Below are positions 25,937 through 35,067 of a stretch of DNA of 64,000 nt, in pieces. Position numbers and translations under genes: made by a program. The notes under the pieces were generated by a model that made no database searches, was not told the origin of the DNA, and saw nothing but the letters and a program-made list of their open reading frames with translations. The DNA is from Agromyces tardus. GTDB lineage: Bacteria; Actinomycetota; Actinomycetes; Actinomycetales; Microbacteriaceae. Numbering within the stretch: the first letter of the stretch is position 1; each line of letters starts with the position of its first letter. Where the stretch lies: NCBI RefSeq assembly GCF_003710805.1, contig NZ_RHHB01000001.1, forward strand, positions 62,001 through 126,000, in the 5' to 3' direction.

Positions 25937-26779
25937 ATGGCGTTCGTACTCCCCGCCCGGGGCGTCGTGCTCGGCGTGGCATCCCTCGTGCTCAAGGAGG
26001 GCGCCACGATCGAGAGCGCGCTCGCCGTGGTGCGCGCCGCCGTCGACGCCGGCGTGCTCGCGATCGACACCGCGCGTGCCTATGCCACGGTCGACGACGA
26101 CGCCGCGGGGGAACGCATCGCGCAGGCGGCCCGCACCCAGCGGCCAGACATCCCGATCATCACGAAGGCCGGCCACTTCCGGCTGGGCCGTGCCGCGTGG
26201 GATGTCGACGGCAGCGCGGAGCGGGTGCGCGCCGACGCGCTGCGCAGCCGCGAGGTGCTCGGCGCCCCGCCCTCTCTGCTGTTGCTGCACCGCGCCGATC
26301 GCGTCGACGACCTCGACGCCTCGGTGCGCGAGCTCGCCGCGCTGCGCGACGAAGGCGTCGTCGAGGCGATCGGCCTGTCGAACGCCTCGGTCGAGCTGCT
26401 CGATCGGGCGCGCGCGATCACCACGCTCGATGCCGTCGAGAACCGCTTCGCGTTCGGGTTCGACACCGCGTCGGAGTATCGCTACTGCGTCCAGGCCGGT
26501 ATTCCGTTCCTCGCATATGCGCCGTTCGGCGGCCCCAAGTCGACACCGTTGGCGACACACGTGCCCCGGGTGGCCGCCGTCGCCATGCGGCGCGGGATCT
26601 CGGTGCACCGCTCGGTGCTCGCCGCCATGTTCGAGGCGATGCCCGGCGCCTGGCCCGTCATCGGCTCGACGCGCGTGGAGTCCGTGCTCGACTCGATCGC
26701 CGCGGCCGACCTCGTCGTCGACGAGGAGCTGCGCCAGGCGTTCGCCGACGACCTGCGCTCGCGCGGCGTCGGGCTCTAG
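25937..26779 (+). CDS. Aldo/keto reductase
   Basis: The 280-residue TIM-barrel protein carries the tetrad D44 and Y49 (AIDTARAYA), K77 (IITKAGH) and H118 (LLLHRAD). The ending has GSTRVESVLDSI, the usual phosphate-binding loop. The family reduces aldehydes or ketones with NADPH. The start ATG 25937 follows GAGGTCGCTG. The 207 bases upstream hold two GTTACA copies 12 bases apart (25761 and 25773), perhaps a regulator site serving this or the divergent peptidase gene. The substrate is unknown. Confidence 0.88.
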   Translation: MAFVLPARGVVLGVASLVLKEGATIESALAVVRAAVDAGVLAIDTARAYATVDDDAAGERIAQAARTQRPDIPIITKAGHFRLGRAAWDVDGSAERVRADALRSREVLGAPPSLLLLHRADRVDDLDASVRELAALRDEGVVEAIGLSNASVELLDRARAITTLDAVENRFAFGFDTASEYRYCVQAGIPFLAYAPFGGPKSTPLATHVPRVAAVAMRRGISVHRSVLAAMFEAMPGAWPVIGSTRVESVLDSIAAADLVVDEELRQAFADDLRSRGVGL

Positions 26780-26968
26780 GCGTTCGTCGGAGCGGGATCG
26801 CTCGGTTCGCGGCATCCGCTGCCCTCGTTGCGGCGGCGCGCGTCACTTCGCGACTTCGCGGGGCGCCATCCGCACCGAATGCGGCGCGAAGTGACGAGTT
26901 CGGCGGCGGGCTGGTCGCCATCGCGAATCCGTCGCCGGGCGGCGGTCTCGAGGCGGGAGAATCGAACG

Positions 26969-27445
26969 GTGACGCTGCCGGCCGCCGAGTTCATCGACTC
27001 CACGCTCCGCGCCGAGGGGTCGGAGGCGCGGGCCGAGGCCGACGCCGAGCGGATCGGCGGAGGCCTGCGCTTCTACGGCGCCTCGGTGGGCGCGGTGCGG
27101 GGTACGGTGCGCGATGCCGATCGGCGGCATCCGATCTCGACGCATGACGAGGCCACCGCGCTCGCCGCCGAGCTCTGGTCGGTGCCCGTGTACGAGCGGC
27201 GGTTCGCCGCGATCGTGGTGCTGCAGCGGCACGCGGCGATGCTGGTCGGCAACGACCTCACGCGCCTCGAGCAGTTCCTCCGCGACGCGCGCGTGCGCGA
27301 GCTCGTCGATCCGTTGGTCGGCGACGTGGTTCGGCCGCTGCTCGAGCGGTTGCAGGGCCCCGAGGCATCCCGGGCCCGCCGGATCACCGACAGGTGGGCG
27401 AGCGAGGCCGATCCGCACCTGCGATGGGCGGCCTCGCTGCTCTGA
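26969..27445 (+). CDS. AlkD-like HEAT-repeat DNA alkylation repair protein, shortened
   Basis: From GTG 26969 the 158-residue product contains the alkylation-repair HEAT pattern: FYGASVGAVRGTVRDADR, AAELWSVPVYERRFAAIVVL, VRELVDPLVGDVV and RITDRWASEADPHLRWAASL. Family members normally run past 210 residues and contain further helices after the WVRR-type segment that corresponds to LRWAASL here. This gene stops at that point and the next frame shows no continuation, so it is probably C-terminally truncated. AlkD-type proteins remove cationic alkylated bases. Activity is doubtful. GTG was chosen since the longer frame (from 26828) is arginine-rich. Confidence 0.6.
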   Translation: MTLPAAEFIDSTLRAEGSEARAEADAERIGGGLRFYGASVGAVRGTVRDADRRHPISTHDEATALAAELWSVPVYERRFAAIVVLQRHAAMLVGNDLTRLEQFLRDARVRELVDPLVGDVVRPLLERLQGPEASRARRITDRWASEADPHLRWAASLL

Positions 27446-27485
27446 CGGCGGGCGAGCCGGCCGAGGCTGCCGCCGTGGAACGGGT

Positions 27486-27521
27486 GAGGCGCCGCCCGGA
27501 CCCCATTCCGGACGGCGCCTC
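27486..27521. terminator. Bidirectional stem-loop
   Basis: GAGGCGCCG-C-CCGG (27486-27499) pairs with CCGG-A-CGGCGCCTC (27508-27521), with one internal mismatch and an 8-base loop. It lies between the AlkD-like stop and the stop of the convergent permease gene (27533). Confidence 0.75.
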
Positions 27522-27532
27522 GGGAGCGCGGG

Positions 27533-28963
27533 CTACTCCCCAGCGGCCAGGCGCTCCCGGTCCTCCTCGAGCAGTGCGTCGGGGCCCTCGTCGCCCTCGG
27601 CGATGACCTCGTCCTCCTCGAGCGACATGTGCAGGCGGCGCCGGAACAGGCGGGTCATCACGAGCAGCGCGATGAAGCCGATCGACAGCCAGATGAGGCC
27701 GTAGGTCATCGCCTGGCTGCTCACGTTGAGCCAGAGCACCACGGTGAGCACGACGCCGATCGTGGGGAGCACGACGTTCCGCACGACCTGCCACGCGCTC
27801 TTCACCTCGCGGCGACGGACGGCGAAGTGCAGGATGACCGCGAGGTTCACCACGGTGAACGCGATGAGCGCGCCGAAGTTGATCATCGAGAAGACGAAGT
27901 CGAGGTCGGCCACGGCGGCGCCGAGCGACACGATTCCGACGAGCACGACCGCGACGGCCGGGGTGCGGAAGCGCGGGTGCACGTAGGACAGGCGCCGTGC
28001 GATCGGGCCGGAGCCGTTGCGGCCCATCACGTAGATCATGCGCGACACGCTCGCGTGCGAGGCGAGGCTCGATGCGGCCGCGGCGGCGATCGCCGCCGAG
28101 ACGAAGAAGATCTGGAAGATCATGCCGCCGACCGAGTAGGCGATCTCGGGGAGAGCGGTGCCCTCGGTGAAGCCCTCGGTGACCGGGAAGAGCGACTGGG
28201 CGAACCAGGCGGCGGTGAAGAAGATGACGCCGCCGAGCACGAGCGCGAGCACGATCGCCTTGGGCACGGTGTGCGCGTCCTTCGCCTCCTCGGTGTACAT
28301 CGTGATCGCGTCGAATCCGATGAACGAGAAGCACACGATGGTCGCCGCGCTGATGACCGTCGCGATCTGCACGTTCGCGTGGTACAGCGGTTCGATGCTG
28401 AATGCAGTGCCATTGCCGGCGCCCTGCTGCAGTGCGCCCCACGCGAGGATCACGAAGACGGCGATGAGCACGACCTGGAAGACGAGCAGGGTCGCGTTCA
28501 CCCGCGACGTCGACGAGATGCTCCACAGGTTGAGAAGCGTGATGACCGCGACGTAGCCGAGCACCCAGATCCATCCGGGCACCTCGGGGAAGAACGCCTC
28601 GAAGTACTGGCGCACGAGGAGCGCGTTCACGAGCGGGAGGAGCAGGTAGTCGAGGAGCGCCGTCCAGCCGACGAGGAAGCCGACGTTCGGGTGGATCGTC
28701 TCGGACGCGTAGGTGTACGCCGATCCGGCCGAGGGGTAGATGCGCGTCATCCGCCCGTAGCTGATCGCGGTGAACAGCATCACCACGAGCGCGAAGAGGT
28801 ACGCGAGCGGCACGACCCCGCCGCTCTCCTCCGAGACGTAGCCGAAGGTGTCGAACACCGTCATGGGGGTCATGTAGCCGAGGCCGAGACCCACGATGGC
28901 CCAGAGGCCGAGCGAGCGCTTGAGCTTCGTGGGGTGCGCGGTGAGCGTGGAAGGTGCAGTCAT
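27533..28963 (-). CDS. APC-superfamily amino-acid permease
   Basis: The 476-residue protein has about 12 hydrophobic segments. LGLWAIVGLGLGYMTPMTVF is the unwound first helix with its G-rich substrate contacts, SYGRMTRIYPSAGSAYTYAS the second/third helix region, and CFSFIGFDAITMYTEEAKDA the conserved sixth helix. The C-terminus (EEDEVIAEGDEGPDALLEED) is acidic and cytoplasmic. ATG 28963 has AGGAT upstream. Substrates of this branch are amino acids or polyamines. The FGE-like gene is divergent. Nothing else nearby indicates the substrate, although the PLP decarboxylase upstream would pair logically with it. Confidence 0.9.
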   Translation of the reverse strand: MTAPSTLTAHPTKLKRSLGLWAIVGLGLGYMTPMTVFDTFGYVSEESGGVVPLAYLFALVVMLFTAISYGRMTRIYPSAGSAYTYASETIHPNVGFLVGWTALLDYLLLPLVNALLVRQYFEAFFPEVPGWIWVLGYVAVITLLNLWSISSTSRVNATLLVFQVVLIAVFVILAWGALQQGAGNGTAFSIEPLYHANVQIATVISAATIVCFSFIGFDAITMYTEEAKDAHTVPKAIVLALVLGGVIFFTAAWFAQSLFPVTEGFTEGTALPEIAYSVGGMIFQIFFVSAAIAAAAASSLASHASVSRMIYVMGRNGSGPIARRLSYVHPRFRTPAVAVVLVGIVSLGAAVADLDFVFSMINFGALIAFTVVNLAVILHFAVRRREVKSAWQVVRNVVLPTIGVVLTVVLWLNVSSQAMTYGLIWLSIGFIALLVMTRLFRRRLHMSLEEDEVIAEGDEGPDALLEEDRERLAAGE

Positions 28964-29066
28964 GGTGGATCCTGTCGTCGCCATTGTCGAGCGGGGTGAC
29001 ACTACGTGATCCGCCCCGGCGCCTGCGTCGCCACGGTGTCGATCACCGAGCCGATCGTTCGCCGTC

Positions 29067-29870
29067 ATGTCGACGCTGCCGATGGAGGCGACGTTGCTCG
29101 GCGTCGCGACCTGCGAGACTTCCCCGGTGACCGACATCGAACTGGCGCGCATCGCGGGCGGCACCGTCGCGCTGCACGACGCGCGCCGGAACGTGCGGTG
29201 GAGCGTCGAGCTCGAGCCGTTCGAGATCGGCGTGTATCCGGTCACGCAGGAGCAGCTGGCGGAACTGCTCGGCGAGTCGGCGTCGCACCCGCGCCGGCCG
29301 GCAACCGACGTGAGCTGGCTCCGCGCCGTCCGGTTCTGCAATGCGGCATCCGAGTGGGAGGGGCTCGACCCCGCGTACACCTACGACGGCGAGGAGGTCA
29401 CGTGGCACGTCGACGCCGACGGGTACCGCCTGCCGACCGAGGCGGAGTGGGAGTTCGCGTGCCGCGCCGGCTCGACCGGTCCGCACTACGGACCGCTCGC
29501 CGAGGTCGCGTGGACGAGCGCCGACGGCGTCGCGACGCCGCAGCAGGTCGGCGCCAAGCTGCCGAACCTCAACGGCCTGTTCGACACCCTCGGGAACGTG
29601 TGGGAGTGGTGCTGGGACCTGCTCGACCCGGCCCGCTACGACGACTACCGCGTGTTCCGCGGGGGCGCCTTCGCGGATGACGCGTGGAGCGTTCGGGCAT
29701 CGACCCGACGCGGTGGCGCACCGCGCATGCACCACGAGGACGTCGGGTTCCGCGTCGCGCGTGGCGGCTTCGACTCGACGGATGCCGCGCAAGGCTGGTC
29801 GGCCGAGGCGGACCTGGAGCGCGCGGCGATCGACGGGCCGCTGCCGCCGGGGTGGACGCCGCGACGCTGA
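29067..29870 (+). CDS. Formylglycine-generating-enzyme-like (SUMF1 fold) protein without the active-site cysteines
   Basis: The 267-residue protein follows the SUMF1/EgtB-type fold: PFEIGVYPVTQEQLAELLG, PATDVSWLRAVRFCNAAS, YRLPTEAEWEFACRAGS, DTLGNVWEWCWD, FRGGAFADD and GFRVARGGF. In true aerobic formylglycine-generating enzymes two copper-binding cysteines lie between RGGSW and GFR. Here that segment (WSVRASTRRGGAPRMHH) has none, and no sulfatase gene is near. It is unlikely to convert Cys to formylglycine and more likely binds, or hydroxylates, something else. A start at GTG 29127 (VTDIELARIAGG) is an alternative to ATG 29067. Confidence 0.82.
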   Translation: MSTLPMEATLLGVATCETSPVTDIELARIAGGTVALHDARRNVRWSVELEPFEIGVYPVTQEQLAELLGESASHPRRPATDVSWLRAVRFCNAASEWEGLDPAYTYDGEEVTWHVDADGYRLPTEAEWEFACRAGSTGPHYGPLAEVAWTSADGVATPQQVGAKLPNLNGLFDTLGNVWEWCWDLLDPARYDDYRVFRGGAFADDAWSVRASTRRGGAPRMHHEDVGFRVARGGFDSTDAAQGWSAEADLERAAIDGPLPPGWTPRR

Positions 29871-29897
29871 CCGAAGCGGCTGGACCGCGCCGGGAAC

Positions 29898-30680
29898 TCA
29901 GCCCGAGACGCTGCCGACGCGGATCGACCGGTCGATCCGCTCGGCCGCGCCGAGCAGCGCCGGCAGGAACTCCTCACGGAGGCGCTCGGCGCTCGCCGCG
30001 CTCGCCGAACTCGCGACGTTGACCGCCGCGATCACGGTGTCGTCGCGGGAGTGCACCGGAGCGGCGATGCTGCGCAGGCCCACCTCGAGCTCCTCGTCGA
30101 CGAGCGCCCATCCCTGTTGACGCACCTCGTCGAGCACGCGGCGGAGGGCGATCGGGTCGGTGACGGTGCGGTCGGTGCGGTGCTCGGCGTGCAGGTTCGC
30201 GAGGTAGGCGTCGAGTCGTGTCGCCGGCAGGTGAGCGAGGAGCACGCGGCCCATCGACGTCGCGTGGGCGGGGAACCGCGTGCCGATCGTGATCGTGACG
30301 TTCATGATGCGCCGGGTGGGCACGCGCGCGACGTAGACGATGTCGGCGCCGTCGAGCACCGACGCCGAGGTGGACTCGCCGAGCTCCCGTGACAGCGCCT
30401 CGAGGTGGGGCTGCGCGAGCTCGGGGAACGAGAGCCCCGAGAGGTAGCTGTAGCCGAGCTCGAGCACCTGCGGGGTGAGCTGGAACGCCCTGCCGTCGCC
30501 GGTCAGGTAGCCCATCGTCACGAGGGTGAGCAGGAATCGACGTGCTGCGGCGCGGGTGAGGCCGGTGCGCTCGGCGACCTCGCTGAGCGTCATCCGCGGG
30601 TGATCGGCGTCGAACGCGCGGATGACGGCGAGCCCTCGTGCGAACGACTGGACGAACTCGTCGCTCGGTTCCGGGGCCAT
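29898..30680 (-). CDS. IclR-family regulator, PcaR/PobR type
   Basis: The 260-residue protein has FVQSFARGLAVIRAFDADHP, then LSEVAERTGLTRAAARRFLL, the usual opening and winged helix of PcaR, PcaU and PobR regulators. A GAF-like effector domain follows (HATSMGRVLLAHLP, SIAAPVHSRDDTVIAAVN). It lies next to a pcaF-type thiolase on the same strand with 9 bases between them, so it probably governs beta-ketoadipate catabolism. A GTTCGC-GAA-GCGAAC palindrome upstream of the thiolase (31951-31965) is a candidate site. Beta-ketoadipate or protocatechuate is the likely effector by family. Confidence 0.9.
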   Translation of the reverse strand: MAPEPSDEFVQSFARGLAVIRAFDADHPRMTLSEVAERTGLTRAAARRFLLTLVTMGYLTGDGRAFQLTPQVLELGYSYLSGLSFPELAQPHLEALSRELGESTSASVLDGADIVYVARVPTRRIMNVTITIGTRFPAHATSMGRVLLAHLPATRLDAYLANLHAEHRTDRTVTDPIALRRVLDEVRQQGWALVDEELEVGLRSIAAPVHSRDDTVIAAVNVASSASAASAERLREEFLPALLGAAERIDRSIRVGSVSG

Positions 30681-30689
30681 GCGACCACG

Positions 30690-31859
<1,170 letters not shown>

Positions 31860-31950
31860 CGGATCTCCCTCAGGTCGAGCTGCAGCAGTTCGCGCACGCG
31901 CAGGCCGACGGTCGCGCCGGATGCCTCGCACACGGCGGAACCGTCGCCAT

Positions 31951-31965
31951 GTTCGCGAAGCGAAC
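31951..31965 (-). promoter_or_regulatory. Candidate IclR operator upstream of the thiolase gene
   Basis: GTTCGC-GAA-GCGAAC is a perfect palindrome about 90 bases before the thiolase start. A second AT-richer block (TACGCATAGCGAAGAGTATACG, 31971 on) follows. TTCG/CGAA half-sites recall PcaR/PobR-type boxes. Which regulator binds is inferred. Confidence 0.5.
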
Positions 31966-32069
31966 GAGTGTACGCATAGCGAAGAGTATACGCGCGCGGG
32001 GCGGCGCGGGCGTGCGGCACCCGTCGTCGAGCGCTACATTGACCCCCCCGAGACAACGGAGGAACGGCC

Positions 32070-32351
32070 TTGTCGGATGCCGAACTGGAGGACCTGCGAG
32101 AGCGCGCGGAGCGCGGCGATGAGGAGGCAGCAGCGCGACTGGTGGAGCTGGCCGGCGATCGCGCGGACTCCTACGAACTGCGGCTGCTCGCCCAGAGCGG
32201 CAGGACTGCGGCGTTGAGCGAGCTGGTGCAGCTCGCGGCACAGCGGGGCGACATCGTGGAGATCCAGCGGCTCGCGGCATCCGGAGATCGGGATGCCGCG
32301 GCCGTGCTCGACGCGCTCTACGCCGATGACCCCACCGACGACGGCACCTGA
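32070..32351 (+). CDS. Small helical-repeat protein of unknown function
   Basis: The 93-residue protein starts at TTG 32070 with GGAGGAACGG upstream (MSDAELEDLRERAERGDEEA). It consists of three related helical units of about 25 residues (ELVELAGDRADSYELRLLAQ-like), with regular A, L and R spacing that recalls Sel1/TPR-type repeats, and an acidic tail. I know no named family. It stands alone between the thiolase operon and a small membrane protein. It may bind a partner through the repeat face; this is only a structural guess. Confidence 0.65.
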   Translation: MSDAELEDLRERAERGDEEAAARLVELAGDRADSYELRLLAQSGRTAALSELVQLAAQRGDIVEIQRLAASGDRDAAAVLDALYADDPTDDGT

Positions 32352-32423
32352 CGCACCTGGCCGCCGCGATGGGATCGGGAGGTCACCGGGCCCGCCGGCG
32401 GCGGGTCATCCGACCCGGCCGGA

Positions 32424-32597
32424 TCACTCCGGCAGCACGAGCGCGGTGTCGCCCAGGGCGACGGCCGCGACGATGAGTACCAGTGCGCTGGCGATCACGA
32501 TCAATCCCATGCCCAGCATGAGCGCGGCGCCGAACAGCGCGAGCTTCGTTTCACCCTCTGCGGGCCGTTCGTCGTGAATCGGTCGGTTCGGCGTCAT
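32424..32597 (-). CDS. Small single-pass membrane protein
   Basis: The 57-residue protein from ATG 32597 has AAGGA upstream, a charged N-terminus (PNRPIHDERPAEGETK) and one long hydrophobic segment, LALFGAALMLGMGLIVIASA to about residue 50. The longer frame from 32795 is arginine-rich and rejected. I know no family. Cells often carry such proteins unannotated. It converges with the small repeat protein gene. Confidence 0.55.
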   Translation of the reverse strand: MTPNRPIHDERPAEGETKLALFGAALMLGMGLIVIASALVLIVAAVALGDTALVLPE

Positions 32598-32870
32598 CGC
32601 TGGTCCTTCGGCTCGGCGGCGGGCGGATGGTTCGCTCTCCGATTGTCGCAGACGAGGTCGAGCGCGTGTCGGTCGAGCGTCGGCACCGCGGCATCCGAGG
32701 TCGACCCGGGGATGCCGCGGGGCCCGGGACGGGTGGCTTCCGCCCGTGCGGGATTCGCGGGGCGCGAGTAGCCTGAATGGACGGGTCGGCGACACCGCTC
32801 GCTGATGGGATGGCGGCAGTCGGCCCGGCGGGCGACCTCGGTACCGATGCCCGAACGGAACGGCTCAGCG

Positions 32871-33785
32871 ATGTCTTGGGATGACGATTCGACCTCCGAC
32901 GAGTTCGGTGAGCACCGCCGAGCCCGGGCGACGGGCTGGGAGGTCGTGCGTCGCGTGCTCGGCTACGTCGGCCTCGTGGCCGGGGTGGTCGCGCTGGCGG
33001 TCGGCGCGATCTACGCGGTGAGCACGGCGGGCGTTGCGTTCAAGCCCTCCGGATTCGCGGCGCCCGCGCTGGGAGGGGGCCCGGCGTTGCCGCGCACGGC
33101 GTTGCCGCCCGCGACGCTGCCGGACGACCGCCCTGCAGCGTCCGACGAACCGCTCCCCACCGACGAGGACTCGTCGCCGGTGTCGGACTCGATGGCGGTG
33201 CTGCTGCCGCGCGTCGATCCCGAATGGACGGCGCGGATCGCCGCGGCGACGGGCATCCCCGAGCGCGCGCTCTCGGCGTACGCGTCGGCCCACGTCTCGA
33301 TCGCCGACGAGCAGCCGGAGTGCGGCGTCGACTGGGCCACGATCGCCGCGATCGGCTCGATCGAGTCGAACCACGGACGCTACGCCGGTGCGGTGCTCGA
33401 CGAGAGCGGGCACTCCGACCCGGCCATCGTCGGCCGCGCGCTCGACGGCGTCGGCGTGGTCAAGATCGCGGATACCGACCAGGGGCTCCTCGACGGCGAC
33501 CCCACGTGGGACCGGGCGGTCGGGCCGATGCAGTTCATCCCGTCGACGTGGGTCGAATGGGGGAGCGACGCGAACGGCGACGACGTGGCCGACCCGAACC
33601 AGATCGACGACGCCGCCCTGGCCACGGCGCGCTACCTCTGCGCGTCGGGGCCGATGACCAGCGACGGTGCGTGGCGCGCGGCGATCTACTCCTACAACCA
33701 CGACAGCGACTACGTCGACAAGGTCGCGAGGGTCGCGAACGAGTACGCGGCGGCGGCCGAGCAGGCGCTGAGCGGCGGGGAGTAG
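32871..33785 (+). CDS. Membrane-anchored lytic transglycosylase
   Basis: The 304-residue protein from ATG 32871 has an acidic N-terminus, one membrane segment (VLGYVGLVAGVVALAVGAIY, about residues 27-46), a proline/serine-rich extracytoplasmic linker and a C-terminal SLT domain. IAAIGSIESNHGRY contains the catalytic glutamate; VGPMQFIPSTWVEWGSDANG is the family's second block, and ATARYLCASG and AIYSYNHDSDYVDKV follow. It cleaves the glycan strands of peptidoglycan outside the membrane. An alternative start at 32847 would add 8 residues. It converges with the GH25-like gene. Confidence 0.88.
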   Translation: MSWDDDSTSDEFGEHRRARATGWEVVRRVLGYVGLVAGVVALAVGAIYAVSTAGVAFKPSGFAAPALGGGPALPRTALPPATLPDDRPAASDEPLPTDEDSSPVSDSMAVLLPRVDPEWTARIAAATGIPERALSAYASAHVSIADEQPECGVDWATIAAIGSIESNHGRYAGAVLDESGHSDPAIVGRALDGVGVVKIADTDQGLLDGDPTWDRAVGPMQFIPSTWVEWGSDANGDDVADPNQIDDAALATARYLCASGPMTSDGAWRAAIYSYNHDSDYVDKVARVANEYAAAAEQALSGGE

Positions 33786-33816
33786 CCCTCGACCGCACCG
33801 CGCCGGTTCGGCGAGT

Positions 33817-34836
33817 TCAGACCGCGCGGTTGAGGTAGCGGGCGACGCCCTTGAAGGTCTCGGCGCCGGGCCGACCGTCGATCGGGCCGGCGTAGCCGTT
33901 CTTCTGCGCCAGCAGTTGGAGTCGCTCGTTGAAGACGCGGCCGGGGATGCCGTCGATGTCGGTGTTGGTCTTCGCTTGTCCCGGAAGATCGAGGGCGTTG
34001 AGGAATCGCGCGAACCCCCGGTGCGTGTTGCGGCCCGGGTCGCCGTCGATCGGTCCGGTGTAGCCGAATCGCGAGGCCACGACCTGGTACCGCTTCCAGT
34101 AGTTCAGCCCCGGGACGCCGTCGTCCTCGGTGCTGGTGCGGGGGATGCCCGCTCCGCGCAGCGGCGACGCCGCCATCGCCGCGACTCCCGCGACCGCCGG
34201 CGTCGCGAACAGGTCGGCGACCGAGAGGTCGGTGTGGTTGCCGTCGAGGGCGAACCCGGCGCAGTTCGAGTTGCTGGAGAACTGGTGCACATGTGCGGTC
34301 GGGATCGACCCCTGCAGGTCGGGGATGTGGTCGGGCCGATGGCCGGTCGGCCCGTCTCCGTATGCCGCCCACCAGAATCGGACACCGAGATCGGCCACCG
34401 CGCCCCACGGGGTGTGACCGCGATAGTCGGATGCTCCGGCGTAATGCCACAGGCGATTCCAGGCGATGCCCGTCAGCGCCTGGACGCGCGCGAGGAACCG
34501 GACCGCATCTCCTTGGTTCCAGAACGTGCCGTTGCGATCGAGGCGCTCGTTGTCCAGGGCGAGCACGTCGTGCGATGCGTCGAACCCGTGCAGGTGTTGC
34601 ACGAAGTAGTCCGCCTGGGATTCGGGCCCCAGCACACCGCCGACGAGCCAGTAGTGTCCGCGCGGAAGGCCGGCCGCCATCGCCCCCTCGATCTGCGCCT
34701 GGTAGAAGGGCGCCACGTAGAGCTCGCCGGTGTTGAACCCGCCGGCCTTCACGATCACGAACTCCGCGCCGTCGTCGCGCGCCCTGCGGAGGTCGATCTC
34801 CCGTTGGGATGTGCCCACATCGATGCCGTACGTCAT
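33817..34836 (-). CDS. GH25-like endolysin with two C-terminal peptidoglycan-binding repeats
   Basis: The 339-residue protein has no signal peptide. The first 200 residues follow the GH25 barrel: MTYGIDVGTSQREIDLRRAR, EFVIVKAGGFNTG, VLALDNERLDRNG (catalytic D/E pair likely in LDNE), RFWWAAYGD and VHQFSSN. Two related repeats end the protein: GYTGPIDGDPGRNTHRGFAR and GYAGPIDGRPGAETFKGVAR, about 45 residues apart. This architecture is like lysins of actinobacteriophages, which leave the cell through a holin. No other phage gene is nearby, so it is a lone acquired lysin or a non-lytic wall enzyme. GAGGCGGTC lies upstream of ATG 34836. Confidence 0.8.
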   Translation of the reverse strand: MTYGIDVGTSQREIDLRRARDDGAEFVIVKAGGFNTGELYVAPFYQAQIEGAMAAGLPRGHYWLVGGVLGPESQADYFVQHLHGFDASHDVLALDNERLDRNGTFWNQGDAVRFLARVQALTGIAWNRLWHYAGASDYRGHTPWGAVADLGVRFWWAAYGDGPTGHRPDHIPDLQGSIPTAHVHQFSSNSNCAGFALDGNHTDLSVADLFATPAVAGVAAMAASPLRGAGIPRTSTEDDGVPGLNYWKRYQVVASRFGYTGPIDGDPGRNTHRGFARFLNALDLPGQAKTNTDIDGIPGRVFNERLQLLAQKNGYAGPIDGRPGAETFKGVARYLNRAV

Positions 34837-34989
34837 GGTGACCGCCTCCTCGAGGGTCGTACCGACGCTGACGAGGGCAACGTACGCCCGTCGGGCGTCC
34901 GCGGCCAGGGGGGCAGCACTGAGATCGGCGTCGCGTTGCGCGTCGGGGGCGGTGTGCGTATCATCGGGTGAGCGATATGTGAATGTGAC

Positions 34990-35004
34990 GTTCGATTATC
35001 GAAC
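34990..35004 (+). promoter_or_regulatory. Candidate IclR operator before the monooxygenase gene
   Basis: GTTCGAT-T-ATCGAAC is a perfect palindrome about 65 bases before the GTG start at 35068. Its 16-base extension (GTTCGATTATCGAACA) matches 14 of 16 bases of 38901-38916, upstream of the second IclR gene. This is good circumstantial evidence that this regulator binds both places. Confidence 0.65.
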
Positions 35005-35067
35005 AGCAAGGATGCATCGAACCGCTCGAATCGCGAAGCCAAGCCACAACGATGTGAAGGAGAACCC

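Noticed and set aside
31860-32056. 66-residue reverse frame upstream of the thiolase as a pcaJ remnant
   Set aside because: The ending (GLRVRELLQLDLREIR) does not clearly match CoA-transferase; the stretch is better read as promoter and operator DNA.
33817-34836. A prophage around the endolysin-like gene
   Set aside because: Neighbouring genes are a chromosomal lytic transglycosylase and an aromatic hydroxylase; no capsid, terminase, integrase or holin is visible.
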